From NCBI RefSeq assembly GCF_002278075.1, contig NZ_CP022991.1, positions 496,001-560,000 of the forward strand: a stretch of DNA of 64,000 nt, read 5' to 3'. The position numbers were made by a program, and so were the translations under genes. Under the pieces are notes generated by a model, which searched no databases, was not told the origin of the DNA, and saw nothing but the letters and a program-made list of their open reading frames with translations. This document shows positions 29,585-38,957 of this stretch, one piece after another (positions within the stretch are counted from its first letter, which is position 1; the number at the start of each line of letters is the position of its first letter). This DNA comes from Paraburkholderia aromaticivorans (lineage in GTDB: Bacteria; Pseudomonadota; Gammaproteobacteria; Burkholderiales; Burkholderiaceae).

Positions 29585-30940
29585 TTAATACGTGTACCTG
29601 CCAATGACATTCTTTACTTTTTCCAGCGCTTGCCTCAGCGAGTCGAGGTCAACGGACCCCAGGGCGAGCCGGATTGCATGTGGCACATGTTCGGATGTCG
29701 CAAATGGCTGGGCAGTCGACACGGAGATGTTCTCGCGAACGAGTGACATGGCGACCTGATCCGCACGAACCTCGTCCGCCAGAGGAAGCCAGATGAAGTA
29801 CGACGCTGGATGGCAGATACGGCGTATTCCGGTCAGGACTTCTCCGGCCATCGACTGACGGGTCATGGCGTCCTGGCGTTTTTCGATTTCGAGCCGTGCG
29901 ACCGTCCCATCGCCAAGCCAGTTGCAAGCGACCGCGGTCATCACACCGGCCGTGTTCCACGTCGTAGCCCGAATGGCACGCTCGATCTGCGGCACGAATT
30001 TATCCGGCGCCGCCACAAATCCAACGCGCAATCCGGTGGCGACGCTCTTCGAGAGGCCCGATACATACACGGTCAACTCGGGCGCAAGCGCCGCTAGCGG
30101 AGCCGGCGGATTTTCGACGAGGAAGGCGTAAGCCGCGTCCTCGACAATAAGTACGCCGTGCCTCCGGGCGATCGCCGCGAGGTCGTGCCGCTGTTGGTCC
30201 TGCATCACCCACCCGAGCGGATTATGCAATGTCGGCATCGCATAGACAGCGCGAACGGCGCGGCGACTGCACAAGCGCTCTAGCGCCCTGAGATCGGGAC
30301 CGTTGCCGTCAGCGGGAATGGCAGCAAGTTCGAGGCGCATCGTCTCAGCGAGAAGCTTGAAGCCGGGGTAGGTCAACGCGTCGACTGCGATGACATCACC
30401 CGGACGAAACAGGCCCATCGCGATCGCCGTCAACCCATGTTGGGCACCGCTGACAATCAGGACCTGTTCGGCTTCGACAGACAGCCCCCGCGTCAGAAGG
30501 TGACGCGCGACAGCCGCACGCTCATGCATTCGTCCTGCGTGCGGTTGATACCGCAGCAACGCTTCGAGATCGCCTGACGAAGCCAACTGCCGCAAGGCGC
30601 TTCTCAGCAATTCCGCCTGACCTGGCACGGATGGCGAATTGAAGTTGAGATCAGTCAGGCCCGCAACGCTTGCGTGCTGTTCGATGCCCAGTCCGGGCGG
30701 CAGCGAGGTCTCCCTTACGAACGTACCTCGCCCCGTTTCTCCGCTGACCAGCCCCATCGTTTCGAGTTCCGCATACACGCGCGAGGCCGTGACCAGGGCG
30801 ATTCCCTCCCGCGCTGCCAGCTGGCGATGCGTCGGCAGGCGAGTGCCGGGTGAGAGCCGTCCCGCCCGGATATCTGCAGCAAGGGCGTCGACGAGGGTCT
30901 TATAGCGGGGAGTGGCCACAGGCAAATGTATCCATGACAA
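29585..30940 (-). CDS. MocR-type regulator: GntR helix-turn-helix fused to PLP aminotransferase fold
   Basis: 451 aa. The first 70 residues are a GntR winged helix (LVDALAADIRAGRLSPGTRL, ASRVYAELETMGLVSGETGRG). From about residue 95 a class I aminotransferase domain follows: VLIVSGAQHGLTAIAMGLF, MPTLHNPLGWVM, and the PLP Lys in VYVSGLSKSVATGLRVGFV. MocR proteins use bound PLP-amino acid to control transcription, usually of a divergent gene. The divergent neighbour 155 bp away is the DJ-1/PfpI gene at 31096, the natural target. Confidence 0.92.
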   Translation of the reverse strand: MSWIHLPVATPRYKTLVDALAADIRAGRLSPGTRLPTHRQLAAREGIALVTASRVYAELETMGLVSGETGRGTFVRETSLPPGLGIEQHASVAGLTDLNFNSPSVPGQAELLRSALRQLASSGDLEALLRYQPHAGRMHERAAVARHLLTRGLSVEAEQVLIVSGAQHGLTAIAMGLFRPGDVIAVDALTYPGFKLLAETMRLELAAIPADGNGPDLRALERLCSRRAVRAVYAMPTLHNPLGWVMQDQQRHDLAAIARRHGVLIVEDAAYAFLVENPPAPLAALAPELTVYVSGLSKSVATGLRVGFVAAPDKFVPQIERAIRATTWNTAGVMTAVACNWLGDGTVARLEIEKRQDAMTRQSMAGEVLTGIRRICHPASYFIWLPLADEVRADQVAMSLVRENISVSTAQPFATSEHVPHAIRLALGSVDLDSLRQALEKVKNVIGRYTY

Positions 30941-31095
30941 TTATTTGATTGTATTGGTTGTCGTCCCTAAGATGCTGGATATCTCTCGCAATTTTTCGGA
31001 TCCGCACTGCGCCGGGAGTGAGCCGCAATGGCGAAATTTCCGTGGTCCGCAGCCGCTCCACCCCCCCCATCCGGGTCGCTCAGGAGTCCCTCAGC

Positions 31096-31722
31096 ATGCA
31101 TATCGCCATACTCACTTTTGACGGTTTCAACGAACTCGACTCGCTCATCGCCCTTGGCATTCTCAACCGGGTCAAGAAGGCAGGATGGCGCGTATCCATC
31201 GCGAGTCCAACGAAGCAGGTCCGGTCAATGAACGGGGTCGTTCTCGACTCTCATGTGTCTCTGGCGGAGGCAAGCGCCGCGGATGCCGTGGTCATCGGCA
31301 GCGGGATCAAGACCCGCGAGATCGCAGCCGATGCGGCAATCATGGCGCAGCTAAAACTTGATCCTTCAAGACAGCTTCTCGCGGCGCAATGCTCGGGCAC
31401 GCTCATCCTTGCCAAACTGGGATTACTCGACGGCGTTTCCGCCTGCACAGATCTGACAACGAAACCATGGGTTCAGGAGGCGGGGGTTGAGGTATTGAAC
31501 CAGCCATTCTTCGTCAGCGGCAACGTCGCGACCGCGGGCGGATGCCTTGCCTCGCAGTACCTCGCCGCATGGATTATTGGCCGGCTTGCCGGTATCGCCG
31601 AAGCTGCCAGCGCGGTTCACTACGTCGCCCCTGTAGGCGAAAAGGATGAATACGTTTCGCGTGCAATGCGACACATCGAGCCGTTCATGCAGGACTCGCC
31701 AGTAGATCTCAGTCCAGTTTGA
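31096..31722 (+). CDS. DJ-1/PfpI family protein (glutamine amidotransferase-like)
   Basis: 208 aa from the ATG at 31096 (CAGGAG upstream). MHIAILTFDGFNELDSLIAL is the usual N-terminus of the superfamily, and the nucleophile elbow is LAAQCSGTLILAKLGLLDG with the reactive Cys. Activities in the family range from isonitrile hydratase and protease to glyoxalase-like hydrolysis. It is divergent from a MocR-type regulator, which probably controls it. Confidence 0.85.
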   Translation: MHIAILTFDGFNELDSLIALGILNRVKKAGWRVSIASPTKQVRSMNGVVLDSHVSLAEASAADAVVIGSGIKTREIAADAAIMAQLKLDPSRQLLAAQCSGTLILAKLGLLDGVSACTDLTTKPWVQEAGVEVLNQPFFVSGNVATAGGCLASQYLAAWIIGRLAGIAEAASAVHYVAPVGEKDEYVSRAMRHIEPFMQDSPVDLSPV

Positions 31723-32163
31723 TGAACGTCGGACCCAAGTCGTGCATGGGCAAGCGGTTTGTGCGTGAGGTCGTCGCTCGCCTTACGCGTATTGCAATGC
31801 ACGCGATACGAATCAGGAGATTGCCGATATGAAGTCGCAGGTCGATCGGCGGAAGCCTGATGGTTGTGTCGCGATAACCCAAACGAAGCGACAGAATTCA
31901 TGAATGAGTAGGAAGCCGTACCTTGCCAGAAGAGAATTGCTCCGCTGCAGTTTGTGCCGCCGTCGTTGCGCATCAGGCGGCGATTGGGAATGGCGGTGGC
32001 GGCAGCGCCGCCCATTCGTGTCTCGTAGAACCGCTTGCCGACGCGGCGCCCGGCACCGCTACGTTTTTCAATGGCGCTCAACGGCGATCTTCTTGACCAT
32101 TGATCTGCGCGGTGCAATCAGGCGGTAACCGCTAGAATTGCGGTTTTAGCCCGGAATGCGTCC
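31723..32163. other. Intergenic region before the RhlE gene
   Basis: About 440 bases without a supported gene. Close to the helicase start there is a TAGAAT hexamer, a candidate -10 element, inside a small dyad (AACCGC/GCGGTT); a matching -35 at proper spacing is not evident. The rest shows nothing recognisable. Confidence 0.45.
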
Positions 32164-33609
32164 ATGTCTTTTGCCTCGCTTGGCCTGATCGATCCCTTGC
32201 TGCGTAATGTGCAGGACCTCAATTACCAGGCACCTACGCCGGTGCAGGCCAAGGCGATTCCTGCTGTGCTCAGCGGCAAGGACGTCATGGCGGCGGCACA
32301 GACCGGCACCGGCAAAACGGCGGGTTTTGCGCTGCCGCTGTTGCAACGGCTGGTGCAGCACGGCCCGGCGGTGTCGAGCAACCGCGCGCGTGTTCTGGTG
32401 CTGGTGCCCACGCGTGAACTGGCCGAACAGGTGCTGCAAAGCTTTATCGAATACGGCAAAGGCCTCGACTTACGATTTCTGGCCGCCTACGGCGGCGTGA
32501 GTATCAACCCGCAGATGATGAAGTTGCGCAAAGGCGTGGATGTGCTCGTCGCCACGCCGGGCCGTTTGCTGGATCTCAACCGCCAGAACGCAGTGCAGTT
32601 CGATCAAGTACAAACGCTGGTGCTGGATGAAGCCGACCGTATGCTTGATCTGGGCTTTGCGCGCGAACTCAACGCCGTCTTTGCTGCCTTGCCCGCTCAG
32701 CGCCAGACCCTGCTGTTCTCTGCCACGTTTACCGATGATATCCGCGCCATGGCGGCGAGTATTCTGCACGCCCCGGTCAATATCAGCGTCAGTCCGCCCA
32801 ACGCCACGGCCAGCAGGATCAAGCAGTGGGTGGTGCCGGTGGATAAGAGGAACAAGCCGGACCTCTTCATGCACCTTGTGGCTGAGAACGACTGGACGCA
32901 CGCGCTGGTGTTCGTCAAAACCCGCAATGGCGTGGATTACCTCGCGGCCATGCTGGATGAAGCGGGCTATGCGGTCGACACCATCCACGGCGACAAACCG
33001 CAACCCGCGCGCCTGCGTGCGCTGGAGCGCTTCAAGTCGGGCGAAGTACATATGCTGGTAGCCACCGATGTGGCTGCGCGCGGGCTCGATATCGACGACC
33101 TGCCGCTGGTGATCAACGTCGATCTGCCGATCGTGGCGCAAGACTATGTGCACCGTATTGGCCGTACCGGACGCGCGGGCGCCAGCGGCGTGGCGGTGTC
33201 CCTTGTGTGTGCCGATGAAGCGCCGCAACTGGCCGCGATTGAAGCGCTGATCCGGCAAACGCTGCCCCGCGAAGAAGAGCCGGGTTTTGAGGCAGAACAC
33301 CGCGTGCCGCAGACGAGCGCGACGGGCCAGATCATCAAGAAACCCAAAAAGCCCAAGAAGTCCAAAGTGCCGCAAGCTGCGCCGCGTGCCGTGCAGGAGC
33401 CGAGCAAAAAAACGCGCCCGCAAAGTGGCGAAAACAAACGCAAGCCTGCGGCGCAACGCGCTGTGGCCGCGGATAAAGGCACAGGCTTGTCCAGCGGTAG
33501 TCCATTCAGCGTGCAAAAGCCGCGTAGCAAACCCGCCGGCAGGCCCGTTGCGAGTTCACACAAGCCGGCTGGCAAACCCGCTGGTGGCCGCGGCAAACGC
33601 CAACCCTGA
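32164..33609 (+). CDS. rhlE: DEAD-box ATP-dependent RNA helicase
   Basis: 481 aa. Helicase motifs in order: Q motif YQAPTPVQAKAIP, Walker A AQTGTGKTAG, PTRELAEQ, TPGRLLDL, VLDEADRMLDLG, SAT in LLFSATFTDD, VATDVAARGLDI and HRIGRTGRAG. The C-terminal 100 residues are Lys/Pro/Arg-rich (KKPKKPKKSK), typical of RhlE tails that bind RNA. It remodels structured RNA in ribosome assembly or decay in the cytoplasm. A perfect-stem terminator follows at 33626. Confidence 0.93.
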   Translation: MSFASLGLIDPLLRNVQDLNYQAPTPVQAKAIPAVLSGKDVMAAAQTGTGKTAGFALPLLQRLVQHGPAVSSNRARVLVLVPTRELAEQVLQSFIEYGKGLDLRFLAAYGGVSINPQMMKLRKGVDVLVATPGRLLDLNRQNAVQFDQVQTLVLDEADRMLDLGFARELNAVFAALPAQRQTLLFSATFTDDIRAMAASILHAPVNISVSPPNATASRIKQWVVPVDKRNKPDLFMHLVAENDWTHALVFVKTRNGVDYLAAMLDEAGYAVDTIHGDKPQPARLRALERFKSGEVHMLVATDVAARGLDIDDLPLVINVDLPIVAQDYVHRIGRTGRAGASGVAVSLVCADEAPQLAAIEALIRQTLPREEEPGFEAEHRVPQTSATGQIIKKPKKPKKSKVPQAAPRAVQEPSKKTRPQSGENKRKPAAQRAVAADKGTGLSSGSPFSVQKPRSKPAGRPVASSHKPAGKPAGGRGKRQP

Positions 33610-33625
33610 TCAGTGAGATGAGTAA

Positions 33626-33653
33626 CGCCAGCCGTGGAACAGGCTGGCGGTTT
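33626..33653 (+). terminator. Intrinsic terminator of rhlE
   Basis: CGCCAGCC and GGCTGGCG form an 8-bp perfect stem with an 8-nt loop, followed by GTTTG, 17 bp after the rhlE stop. The T-run is short, so termination may be partial. Confidence 0.6.
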
Positions 33654-33924
33654 GAGGTTCGCTGGCAGACACCGGTACGGCTTCGGCGTGCATCAGGTTG
33701 GCGGGTAGGGGCGCACTCACGCGAGGATCGATGACAACTTCGGAGTCGAACTGACGTTGAAATCGTGCGTAGCGAGTGTCCGATCGAGGTCGACTCTGGC
33801 GAAGGTGTCCGCTTCTCACACGCGAGCCGTGGTTTGACCGGCTCATCGTGAACTACTGCTCAGGGTCGCGTGCTGCGGCTCGCAGCCGTGCGAGGGTGAA
33901 GCCGCGCATGGCGATTGCATGAGG

Positions 33925-34178
33925 CGGCACGCGGCCGATATGGGAAGCGTGTTGAACGCCACTGATGAAGAGTCATCGGGTGTGTGTTACACAGCCTGTC
34001 GGTTCATCAGCCGGCAGGCGCAGGGCAACCGTCAGTTGTTGGCGACTGCTATGATCGCCGCGGGTTTCGTCACTATCCGTCGGAATGGTGGCACGGGTCC
34101 TATGGCGACCGATACTGGGCGGTAATATCTGATGAGCCACGTGCCATCTACGGCCCAGTGGAAGAACAGTGTCTGTAA
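33925..34178 (+). pseudogene. D-alanyl-D-alanine dipeptidase (VanX/DdpX, M15D) remnant with frameshift
   Basis: Two adjacent frames together encode the C-terminal half of a VanX-type dipeptidase. The first (from about 33934) reads DMGSVLNATDEESSGVCYT ... GNRQLLATAMIAAGFV; after about 34068 homology continues in the other frame as GFRHYPSEWWHGSYGDRYWA ... AIYGPVEEQ. The SEWWH segment holds the catalytic Glu and a zinc-ligand His of this family. A single-base loss near GGTTTCGTCACTATCCG explains the switch. The N-terminal half, with the SxHxxGxAxD zinc motif, was not found upstream, so the gene is both truncated and frameshifted. Confidence 0.7.
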
Positions 34179-34189
34179 GGAGCGCGCGG

Positions 34190-34645
34190 ATGATTCAAGG
34201 GCATCGCGACAAGCAAGCAACGAACGGATTCACGCCCGTCTGGATGGATATCGCCTTCAAGGAGCGAGGTGTCAAGCGTTACGGCGTGGGCGAATGCAAC
34301 CCGAGGATCGCGGAGTATAACGAAAGCACTCAATTGGCAGGCTACGACGACAAGATCGCATGGTGTTCGTCATTCCTCAACTGGTGCATGAAGCAATCGG
34401 ACATTGCCGGAACGCGGTCGGCGTTGGCCCGCTCCTGGCTGACTTGGGGAAATGAGCTCGCCGCCCCTATCTACGGCTGCGTGGCAGTGTTGACTGCCGA
34501 CGATGCCGTTGAATGGAAGGGGCATGTGGGATTCTTTCTGGGATCAGACGCGCGGAACGTTCACCTGTTCGGAGGCAATCAGCTTGAAGAGGTGCGTGAA
34601 TTGGCTTATCCGCTAGACCGCGTATTGGCGTATCGCTGGCCGTAG
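34190..34645 (+). CDS. TIGR02594 family protein (predicted NlpC/CHAP-like cell-wall hydrolase)
   Basis: 151 aa from the ATG at 34190, with AAGGAGCGCG upstream (the frame begins at 34169). The family pattern is clear: PVWMDIAFKERGVKRYG, NPRIAEYNES, the probable nucleophile in KIAWCSSFLNWC, GTRSALARSWLTWG, the His in WKGHVGFFLG and GGNQ near the end. Cys plus His suggest a papain-like amidase/peptidase acting on peptidoglycan. No signal peptide is seen, so export would need another route. It lies 11 bp after the dipeptidase relic, hinting at a former cell-wall gene pair. Confidence 0.82.
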   Translation: MIQGHRDKQATNGFTPVWMDIAFKERGVKRYGVGECNPRIAEYNESTQLAGYDDKIAWCSSFLNWCMKQSDIAGTRSALARSWLTWGNELAAPIYGCVAVLTADDAVEWKGHVGFFLGSDARNVHLFGGNQLEEVRELAYPLDRVLAYRWP

Positions 34646-34810
34646 GTGAGGCCCGCATTCCACGCGTCGCGTGAACGGAATCGGCAACGCCGCTAACGGC
34701 CACTGCGCCAGCGCATGATCGACGACATGCGCATGGCGGGCATCCACCCGGCTCGGGGCACAAGGTTGGAGCGAGGGAACGTCGTGCAATGCAACCTCAA
34801 GAAACGACGC

Positions 34811-35701
34811 TTATTTCCTGTACCGCGCTTCGTCGAGATCCGCGATCAGCGTGGGTCCTGCCGGGTGCCAATCCAACCGCGCCTGTGTCCACGCGCTCGA
34901 AGCGGGCATATCCAGCCCGACGAACATCCCCATCCATCCGAAATGCGCCGCGGCTTCCTCCGGGGCGATCGAAATGGCCGGCAATTCAAGGCCTCGACCC
35001 AGTGCCTCGGCGATTTCGCGACTGCTGATGCCTTCCTCGCCGACAGCGTGATAACGCGCGCCCGGTTCGCGCGCCTCCAGGACGAGGCGATAGAGACGCG
35101 CGACGTCGGATAGGTGGCCGGCGGGCCAGCGGTTGCTTCCGTCACCGACATAGGCAACTACGCCTTTTTCACGAGCCACGTCGATAAGCGGCCCAATGAG
35201 GCCCTGCTTGAACGGATTGTGAACTTGCGGCAGTCGTACCACCGACACGTTGATGCCCTCTTGCAGCAGGGCCTGTCCCGTCAGTTCGGAGACAATGCGC
35301 GGATTGGGATGACTGGCGTTGAAGACGTCTTCGGTCGCGGGTTCGCCGTGCTGGCCGCTGCCCATACCGGTCCCCGACGTGATGATCAGCGGTCGATCGG
35401 AACCCGCGAGTGCGGCGCCGAGGGCGGTGATCGCGCGCCTGTCCTTCTCGCAATTCTCGGCGAACCGGGTGAAATCGTGGTCGAACGCCGCGTGAATAAC
35501 GCCGTCTGCCTTTGCGGCGCCGCTGCGCAAGCTTTCCGGTTCATCGAGCGTGCCGCGATGCGGCTCGGCGCCCGCGTCGATGAGCGCTCGCGCTCCCGCG
35601 TCCGAGCGCGTCAAACCAATCACCTGATGACCGGCCTGAATGAGTTCGGGAACGAGCGCCGAACCGATGAAGCCAGTCGCACCTGTGAGGAAAATACGCA
35701 T
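34811..35701 (-). CDS. NAD(P)-binding epimerase/reductase, atypical extended SDR
   Basis: 296 aa from the ATG at 35701 (AAGGAGG upstream); the frame continues to 35728. The N-terminus MRIFLTGATGFIGSALVPEL is a Rossmann fold with GxxGxxG. The Tyr-x-x-x-Lys pair of classical SDRs is not visible, as in several atypical extended SDRs that act as NADPH sensors or reductases. Divergent from an XRE-family regulator 98 bp away, a pairing often seen for redox-responsive reductases. Confidence 0.85.
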   Translation of the reverse strand: MRIFLTGATGFIGSALVPELIQAGHQVIGLTRSDAGARALIDAGAEPHRGTLDEPESLRSGAAKADGVIHAAFDHDFTRFAENCEKDRRAITALGAALAGSDRPLIITSGTGMGSGQHGEPATEDVFNASHPNPRIVSELTGQALLQEGINVSVVRLPQVHNPFKQGLIGPLIDVAREKGVVAYVGDGSNRWPAGHLSDVARLYRLVLEAREPGARYHAVGEEGISSREIAEALGRGLELPAISIAPEEAAAHFGWMGMFVGLDMPASSAWTQARLDWHPAGPTLIADLDEARYRK

Positions 35702-35799
35702 GGTGAAGCCTCCTTGGTCGTCAGGCATCCACTATCCGATCATTTGTTATCCCGTTAAAGTAGTGATCTCATCATAGTAAAGTGACTAACAGGTTCACT

Positions 35800-36678
35800 A
35801 TGTCAGTCAATACCCCCAGCTCGCTTGGAGCTTTTCTGAGAAGCCGCCGGACGCGCCTTGACCCCGCGAGCTTTGGATTGACTGGGCGCAGGCGAACGCC
35901 TGGACTACGCCGTGAAGAGGTTGCCCAGCGCGCTAATATCAGCCCGACGTGGTACACATGGCTCGAACAGGGGCGTGGCGGCGCGCCTTCTGCGGAAGTG
36001 CTGGAGCGGATCTCCAGTGCCCTGATGCTGACGCTTGCCGAGCGTGAGCATCTTTTCATGCTCGGGCTTGGGCGGCCGCCCGAGGTCCGCTATAACCCCG
36101 TCAACACGGTCAATCCTCGGTTGCAGCGACTGCTCGATTCGCTCGACGCCAGTCCGGCGATCATCAAGACCGCTACCTGGGATGTCGTTGCCTGGAACCA
36201 TGCCGCCGCAGTGGTGCTGACCGATTACGGGACCTTGCCGCCCGGTCAGCGCAATATTCTCCAATTCCTGTTCCGCAATCCCGCCGTCCGTGCGAAGCAG
36301 CACGACTGGGAAAGCGTCGCTCGTGTCGTGGTAGGTGCGTTCAGAGCAGATGTGGCTCGCGCCGGTCTCGCGTCCGAGGTCGGCGAGCTGGTTGCCGAAT
36401 TGCGCGATCTTAGCGCGGAGTTCGACGCGCTGTGGCAGGACAACGAAGTACTTAACCAGAGCGAAGGAGACAGCGTCAAGCGACTTCAGCATCCCACGCT
36501 GGGTCCGGTCGAACTGGAGTACTCGGCATTTTCCGTTGACGGCCGACCAGACCTGGGCTTGATCGTCTATACGCCGCTCGATAGTGAAGTCGCCCAGCGA
36601 ATCAAGGCGCTCGCCGCACGACATCAGCGCGACGCCGTGGCCGAAGATGTGCCGGATGAGGATGTACGGGCTGGATGA
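35800..36678 (+). CDS. XRE-family regulator with MmyB-like ligand domain
   Basis: 292 aa from the ATG at 35800 (AGG six bases upstream); a GTG at 35782 is an alternative. The HTH is in LRREEVAQRANISPTWYTWLEQGR (residues about 30-55), and a MmyB-like C-terminal domain follows (AWNHAAAVVLTDYGTLPPGQ, then RNILQFLF; LQHPTLGPVELEYSAFSVDG). This family represses a divergent oxidoreductase gene, here the SDR at 34811-35701. A short dyad AGTGA/TCACT at 35781-35799, overlapping the start region, may be its operator. Confidence 0.9.
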   Translation: MSVNTPSSLGAFLRSRRTRLDPASFGLTGRRRTPGLRREEVAQRANISPTWYTWLEQGRGGAPSAEVLERISSALMLTLAEREHLFMLGLGRPPEVRYNPVNTVNPRLQRLLDSLDASPAIIKTATWDVVAWNHAAAVVLTDYGTLPPGQRNILQFLFRNPAVRAKQHDWESVARVVVGAFRADVARAGLASEVGELVAELRDLSAEFDALWQDNEVLNQSEGDSVKRLQHPTLGPVELEYSAFSVDGRPDLGLIVYTPLDSEVAQRIKALAARHQRDAVAEDVPDEDVRAG

Positions 36679-36829
36679 CTTCGGCGACTGTTCCGGGCCG
36701 ATTGCGGTTCGACGCGAGGCGCCCTCTGATCGGCCAGCAGCCGCTATGTGTGTGCAAAGCTCGAACTCTTGACTTCGCACACATCGTTGATGGCGGCGGT
36801 CTTGTGAATATGCCCCAGAGGAGTAACCC

Positions 36830-37801
36830 ATGCCGTCCGAGCACGCCGATGTCCTGTCCCAGGTACTCAAGCTGATTCGCCTTCGCGGGGACCACGTTTT
36901 CCACGGCGAGCTGGGCAGTTCTACCGAGGTGACTTTTCCGCCAGGACCGGCGACGTTTTTGCATTTGCGCACCGGCGAACTGTCAGTGTCTCAACGCAAT
37001 GGCGCCTCCGTGATGCTGCGCTCAGGCGACTTCGTTCTTTTGCCTCATGCGGATGGACATACGATTCGAAGCGAGCCGGACAGGAAAGCACATCAACGCT
37101 TTGAGGCGGCGGTGGACTTTACTCCCAGCAGACAGGCTCAGACGTTCAGATGGGCGGCTGACGACCGAATCGCAGGATCCTTTCTCGCGGGATCATTCTA
37201 TTTTGACGGGGCGCCGTTACGCTCTTTGCTCACCGGACTTCCCGGGCTGATTCATCTGACATGCGACAAAGTCAGCGAACCCCCTTGGCTGGCCTCCATC
37301 TCGCATTTTCTTGACGTGGAATCGCGTAGCGCCGGGCCAGGGTCAGCGCTGATGATCTCGCGGCTCATCGATTTGCTCGTTATCCGCACCTTGCGGATGT
37401 GGGTTAGCCGGCAAGGCGATCGGGTCGGCTGGCTGTCCGGACTGAGTGACGAACGCGTCGGCCGTGCGTTGAACGCAATGCATCTGGAACCTAACCGTGC
37501 ATGGACGGTCTCGGCGCTCGCCGAGACGGCGATGATGTCACGATCGATGTTTTCGGACCGCTTCACGGCGGTGGTGGGACTTCCACCGTTGCGTTATCTG
37601 ACACGGTGGAGATTGACGATCGCAGCAGACTTGCTACGCGGAGGAACCTTGAAGGTGACCGAAGTGGCCCACGGTGCCGGCTATGGTTCGGAGGCTGCCT
37701 TCAGTCGCGCCTTCAAGGAGGAGTTCGGCTATCCACCGCGGGACGCGCATCGAATCGAACAGACAGGGGCCTTTGTCGCGCGAAGTTCGGAACTCCTTTG
37801 A
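36830..37801 (+). CDS. AraC-family transcriptional regulator with cupin-type N-terminus
   Basis: 323 aa starting after GAGGAGTAACCC. Residues about 20-190 form an AraC N-terminal cupin (HLRTGELSVSQRNG, LRSGDFVLLPHADGHTI), and the C-terminal 100 residues contain the two HTH motifs (LAETAMMSRSMFSDRFTAVV; VAHGAGYGSEAAFSRAFKEE with FGYPP). Probable target is the downstream AhpD-like/RidA pair on the same strand. Confidence 0.92.
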   Translation: MPSEHADVLSQVLKLIRLRGDHVFHGELGSSTEVTFPPGPATFLHLRTGELSVSQRNGASVMLRSGDFVLLPHADGHTIRSEPDRKAHQRFEAAVDFTPSRQAQTFRWAADDRIAGSFLAGSFYFDGAPLRSLLTGLPGLIHLTCDKVSEPPWLASISHFLDVESRSAGPGSALMISRLIDLLVIRTLRMWVSRQGDRVGWLSGLSDERVGRALNAMHLEPNRAWTVSALAETAMMSRSMFSDRFTAVVGLPPLRYLTRWRLTIAADLLRGGTLKVTEVAHGAGYGSEAAFSRAFKEEFGYPPRDAHRIEQTGAFVARSSELL

Positions 37802-38055
37802 CAGTCCTTTTCACACCGTTGGCTCGATTCGTCGGTTGAACTGTCATTGTGGCGGTTTCGTTTCAACGGCATTGCGTCAGTGCCCACGCGGGTCGAGCTG
37901 CTCCGCTTGTCCGGGTGCGTCGATCGGACGATAGATCATGCAAATCAGACGCCGGGATATGGTCAGTCCAGGGTACGTTCTTTAGAGTGGATAGCCAAGG
38001 TCCTCCCGTATCAGAAGAGGAGAAAGGCTCTCACGCACTATGGCTCGGATCTTTC
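37802..38055. other. Intergenic stretch after the AraC gene
   Basis: About 250 bases preceding the signal-peptide fragment at 38056. It should hold the promoter of the AhpD-like gene. No clear gene or hairpin. Confidence 0.4.
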
Positions 38056-38226
38056 ATGCGCAAGTTGCTCACGCGGCTTGCGATAACACTTCTCGTTGCA
38101 ACACCCGCGCTTGCGTCAGGTGTTTTCGACAATTTCTCTTGTTTCCAAAGGCAGAACCAATATGTCCCGTCTTCAGATACCCGCCACGATCGCAGATGCA
38201 CCCGCCGCTTCCCAGCCCTTCCTTGA
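38056..38226 (+). pseudogene. Orphan signal peptide / truncated secreted protein
   Basis: A 56-residue frame begins with a convincing Sec signal peptide, MRKLLTRLAITLLVATPALA with SGVFDNF after the AxA site, then loses protein-like character and ends inside the next gene in another frame. It looks like the 5' end of an exported protein whose body has been deleted, with the AhpD-like gene now adjoining. A tiny real peptide cannot be excluded. No good ribosome-binding site is visible. Confidence 0.3.
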
Positions 38227-38713
38227 GGCCGTCAACAAGAAACTGGGTGTTGTGCCGAATCTGTTTCGCCTGCTGGCCAACAGCCCTGCAGCGCTCGAGG
38301 GCTACCTCGGTCTGGCCGGAGCCTTGGTAAAAGGCGCGCTTCCAGCCCAAACCGGCGAGCGTATCGCTCTCGCCGTCGCCGAAATCAACGGCTGCGACTA
38401 TTGCATGTCGGCACACAGCTATTTGGGAAGGAACGTGGCGAAGCTCGACGAAGCGGAAATGTCCGCCAATCGAAATGGTGGCTCGAATGATGCAAAGGCC
38501 GCCCCTGCCGTGCAGTTCGCCGCGAAGGTCGCGCGTGAGCGTGGCCGCGTTTCCGACGACGATCTGCGCGTCGTCAAGGGGGCTGGCTACACGGATGCGC
38601 AGATCGTCGAGATTGTCGTGCACATCGCACTGAGCGTCTTGACCAACTACGCCAACGTCGTTACAAACACGGAGATTGACTTTCCCGTGGTGCGTACACA
38701 TCAGCATCTGTAA
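38162..38713 (+). CDS. Carboxymuconolactone decarboxylase / AhpD-like alkylhydroperoxidase
   Basis: 183 aa from the ATG at 38162. The peroxidase motif NGCDYCMSAHSYLG contains the CxxC redox pair and the His of AhpD-type enzymes, and FLEAVNKKLGVVPNLFRLLA with NSPAALEGYLGL is the usual N-terminal part. It should be a disulfide-dependent peroxidase in the cytoplasm. Preceded by an AraC regulator and followed by a RidA protein after 244 bp. Confidence 0.88.
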   Translation: MSRLQIPATIADAPAASQPFLEAVNKKLGVVPNLFRLLANSPAALEGYLGLAGALVKGALPAQTGERIALAVAEINGCDYCMSAHSYLGRNVAKLDEAEMSANRNGGSNDAKAAPAVQFAAKVARERGRVSDDDLRVVKGAGYTDAQIVEIVVHIALSVLTNYANVVTNTEIDFPVVRTHQHL

Positions 38714-38957
38714 AACGGGACTCGCACGCTTCTCGATATGTGATGCGTTGGCCGAACTGCTCGATTACATCAACGCGTTGGAAGTCAGGCAACCATCCGC
38801 AAGCACAGCGCTAGTGCGCGAGCAGTCGTTCATTTCGGCAGGCGGAATCGATCCGCAACCGACGAGCGTCGTCCGCTGCATCGGACGCGCGAACTCACCG
38901 CACCGCGCTATATTCACCAGGCCAAATCTATCTCTTCTTCTTACGTTGAGCCCGAAC

